Under the pieces are notes generated by a model that was not told the origin of the DNA, ran no database searches, and saw only the letters and a program-made list of their open reading frames with translations. The position numbers and the translations under genes were made by a program. A stretch of DNA of 6,067 nt. Source: Maritimibacter sp. (GTDB lineage: Bacteria > Pseudomonadota > Alphaproteobacteria > Rhodobacterales > Rhodobacteraceae). The stretch is from positions 5,030 to 11,096 of the forward strand of contig DOUP01000302.1 of NCBI GenBank assembly GCA_003520545.1. The letters are read 5' to 3'. The first letter of the stretch is position 1, and the number at the start of each line of letters is the position of its first letter. Of this stretch, positions 5,383-6,067 are shown piece after piece.

Positions 5383-5967
5383 ATGCATCAAAGCCTGATC
5401 GACCGCCGCACTTATCGCCCAGACCGGGGCCAGCTGTTTCTGGAACGGCTGAGCCTTGCCCGTGGGCGGGTGCATGAGATCTGCGGCCCGGCGCGTCATA
5501 CGCTGGCGCTGATCGTGGCGGGGGCGATGACGGGGCCGGTGTTCTGGTGTCGTCCCGGCTGGGGAGTGGACAGGCTTCACGGTCCCGGCATGACGCGGTT
5601 TCTGGACCCCGGACGGGTGACCTTCATCGCCGCCGAACGGCCACAGGATTTGCTCTGGACGATGGAAGAGGTATTGCGCGCGGGCGTGGTGCCCCTGGTC
5701 GTCGCGGACCTGCCGGGGCCGGTGGCGCTGACCCCGATGCGGCGGATGCACCTGGCGGCGGAAACGGGGGGCGGTCGGGCGCTGGGCGTGGTTCTGACAC
5801 CCGAGGGGGCGTCCGCCGGGGCCGAAAGCCGTTGGTCGTTCGGGTTCGCGCATGGTGCGCAGGAGGGGTGGCGGTTGTCGCGCCTGCGCGACCGGCAAGA
5901 GCCGCCGCGCGATTGGCGCGTGGGCGTGAAAGACGGTGGTTTCGCCCTGGGGCCGCTGTCGTCATAA
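5383..5967 (+). CDS. imuA: ImuA-family SOS mutagenesis protein (RecA-like, degenerate)
   Basis: This is a 194-residue cytoplasmic protein resembling ImuA, the RecA-like accessory factor of the ImuA-ImuB-DnaE2 mutasome that performs error-prone translesion synthesis after DNA damage. Family-like blocks are RVHEICGPARHTLAL (29-43), GPVFWCRPGW (51-60), the segments HGPGMTRFLDPGRVTF and DLLWTMEEVLRAGVVPLVVAD, MRRMHLAAETGGGRALGVVL, and the C-terminal ESRWSF...RLSRLRDRQEPPRDWRV. The place of the RecA Walker A loop reads GPARHTLA, without the GK[TS], so ATP binding is doubtful. At 194 residues it is shorter than the roughly 240 or more I recall for many alphaproteobacterial ImuA proteins. The start has AGGGTGAGG just upstream. 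A LexA box 15 nt before the ATG independently supports an SOS role. No imuB or dnaE2 follows within the window; hairpins follow instead. Confidence 0.8.
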   Translation: MHQSLIDRRTYRPDRGQLFLERLSLARGRVHEICGPARHTLALIVAGAMTGPVFWCRPGWGVDRLHGPGMTRFLDPGRVTFIAAERPQDLLWTMEEVLRAGVVPLVVADLPGPVALTPMRRMHLAAETGGGRALGVVLTPEGASAGAESRWSFGFAHGAQEGWRLSRLRDRQEPPRDWRVGVKDGGFALGPLSS

Positions 5968-5970
5968 GGC

Positions 5971-5987
5971 GCCGGGCGCTGCCCGGC
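5971..5987 (+). terminator. First hairpin after imuA
   Basis: GCCGGGC (5971-5977) and GCCCGGC (5981-5987) form a perfect 7-bp stem with a GCT loop, 3 nt after the imuA stop. Only a short GGGTTT follows, so it is a weak intrinsic terminator at best. It shares the core GGGCGCTGCCC with the hairpin at 6024-6044. Confidence 0.5.
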
Positions 5988-5996
5988 ACAGGGTTT

Positions 5997-6011
5997 GCGC
6001 CGCGCTGGCGC
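5997..6011. repeat. Second small hairpin after imuA
   Basis: GCGCC (5997-6001) and GGCGC (6007-6011) enclose a 5-nt loop. It lies between the two stronger GCT-loop hairpins. Such short GC-only repeats arise easily by chance at this base composition. Confidence 0.25.
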
Positions 6012-6023
6012 GCGACGCGGTGA

Positions 6024-6064
6024 TGAGGGGGCGCTGCCCCCTCAAACACCCCCGGGATATTTTT
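6024..6064 (+). terminator. GC-rich hairpin with ATATTTTT tail
   Basis: TGAGGGGGC (6024-6032) and GCCCCCTCA (6036-6044) form a perfect 9-bp stem with a GCT loop. It is followed by AACA, a CCCCCGGG block (6049-6056) and a T-run (6060-6064). The T-run is about 15 nt beyond the stem, too far for a simple intrinsic terminator unless the CCCCCGGG block re-pairs with the G-run of the first arm. The layout resembles a repeated intergenic element I recall from Rhodobacteraceae genomes. The window ends three bases after the T-run, so the element may be incomplete. Confidence 0.6.
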
Positions 6065-6067
6065 GGC

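Noticed and set aside
5248..5898. Upstream in-frame extension of the dsrE-like reading frame by 217 codons on the minus strand
   Set aside because: It runs antisense across imuA and the promoter region, has Pro/Arg/His-rich composition typical of GC-rich shadow frames, and lies ahead of a well-placed ribosome site and signal peptide at 5247.

Overview
The window is GC-rich alphaproteobacterial DNA, most likely from the Rhodobacteraceae (roseobacter-like). This assignment rests on the protein styles, an alphaproteobacterial LexA box (GAAC-N7-GAAC), and a GC-rich hairpin ending in a CCCCCGGG/ATATTTTT tail that I recall as common between genes in that family. It is compact chromosomal sequence. 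I see no mobile element, tRNA, rRNA or CRISPR array.

Six of the seven genes, plus the start of a seventh minus-strand gene at the left edge, read leftwards. From right to left on the minus strand they are: an exported DsrE-family protein (4816-5247) closed by a strong intrinsic terminator; a Tas-like aldo/keto reductase (3653-4693); a secreted Blc-type lipocalin (3077-3595); a lipoprotein that appears to be a diverged paralogue of that lipocalin (2471-2926); a ten-helix EamA/DMT transporter (1578-2474) whose start codon overlaps the lipoprotein stop codon; a short-chain dehydrogenase (741-1496); and the first 226 codons of methionyl-tRNA synthetase metG (680 to the left edge). The only plus-strand gene is an imuA-like SOS gene (5383-5967), transcribed divergently from dsrE.

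Three places deserve attention. First, the 135-bp divergent region 5248-5382 holds a perfect LexA-box match 15 nt upstream of imuA and an AT-rich inverted repeat nearer to the dsrE-like gene. The imuA gene is followed by three consecutive hairpins, and no imuB or dnaE2 follows it in the window. Second, the 150-bp gap between the two lipocalin paralogues (2927-3076) is densely structured, including an 18-position stem whose wobble pairs favour the minus-strand RNA. Third, the lipocalin pair and the coupled transporter look like a small envelope or lipid-handling cluster. The SDR and metG are ordinary genes. I found no large undescribed system here. The solitary LexA-boxed imuA and the structured lipocalin spacer are the best leads.
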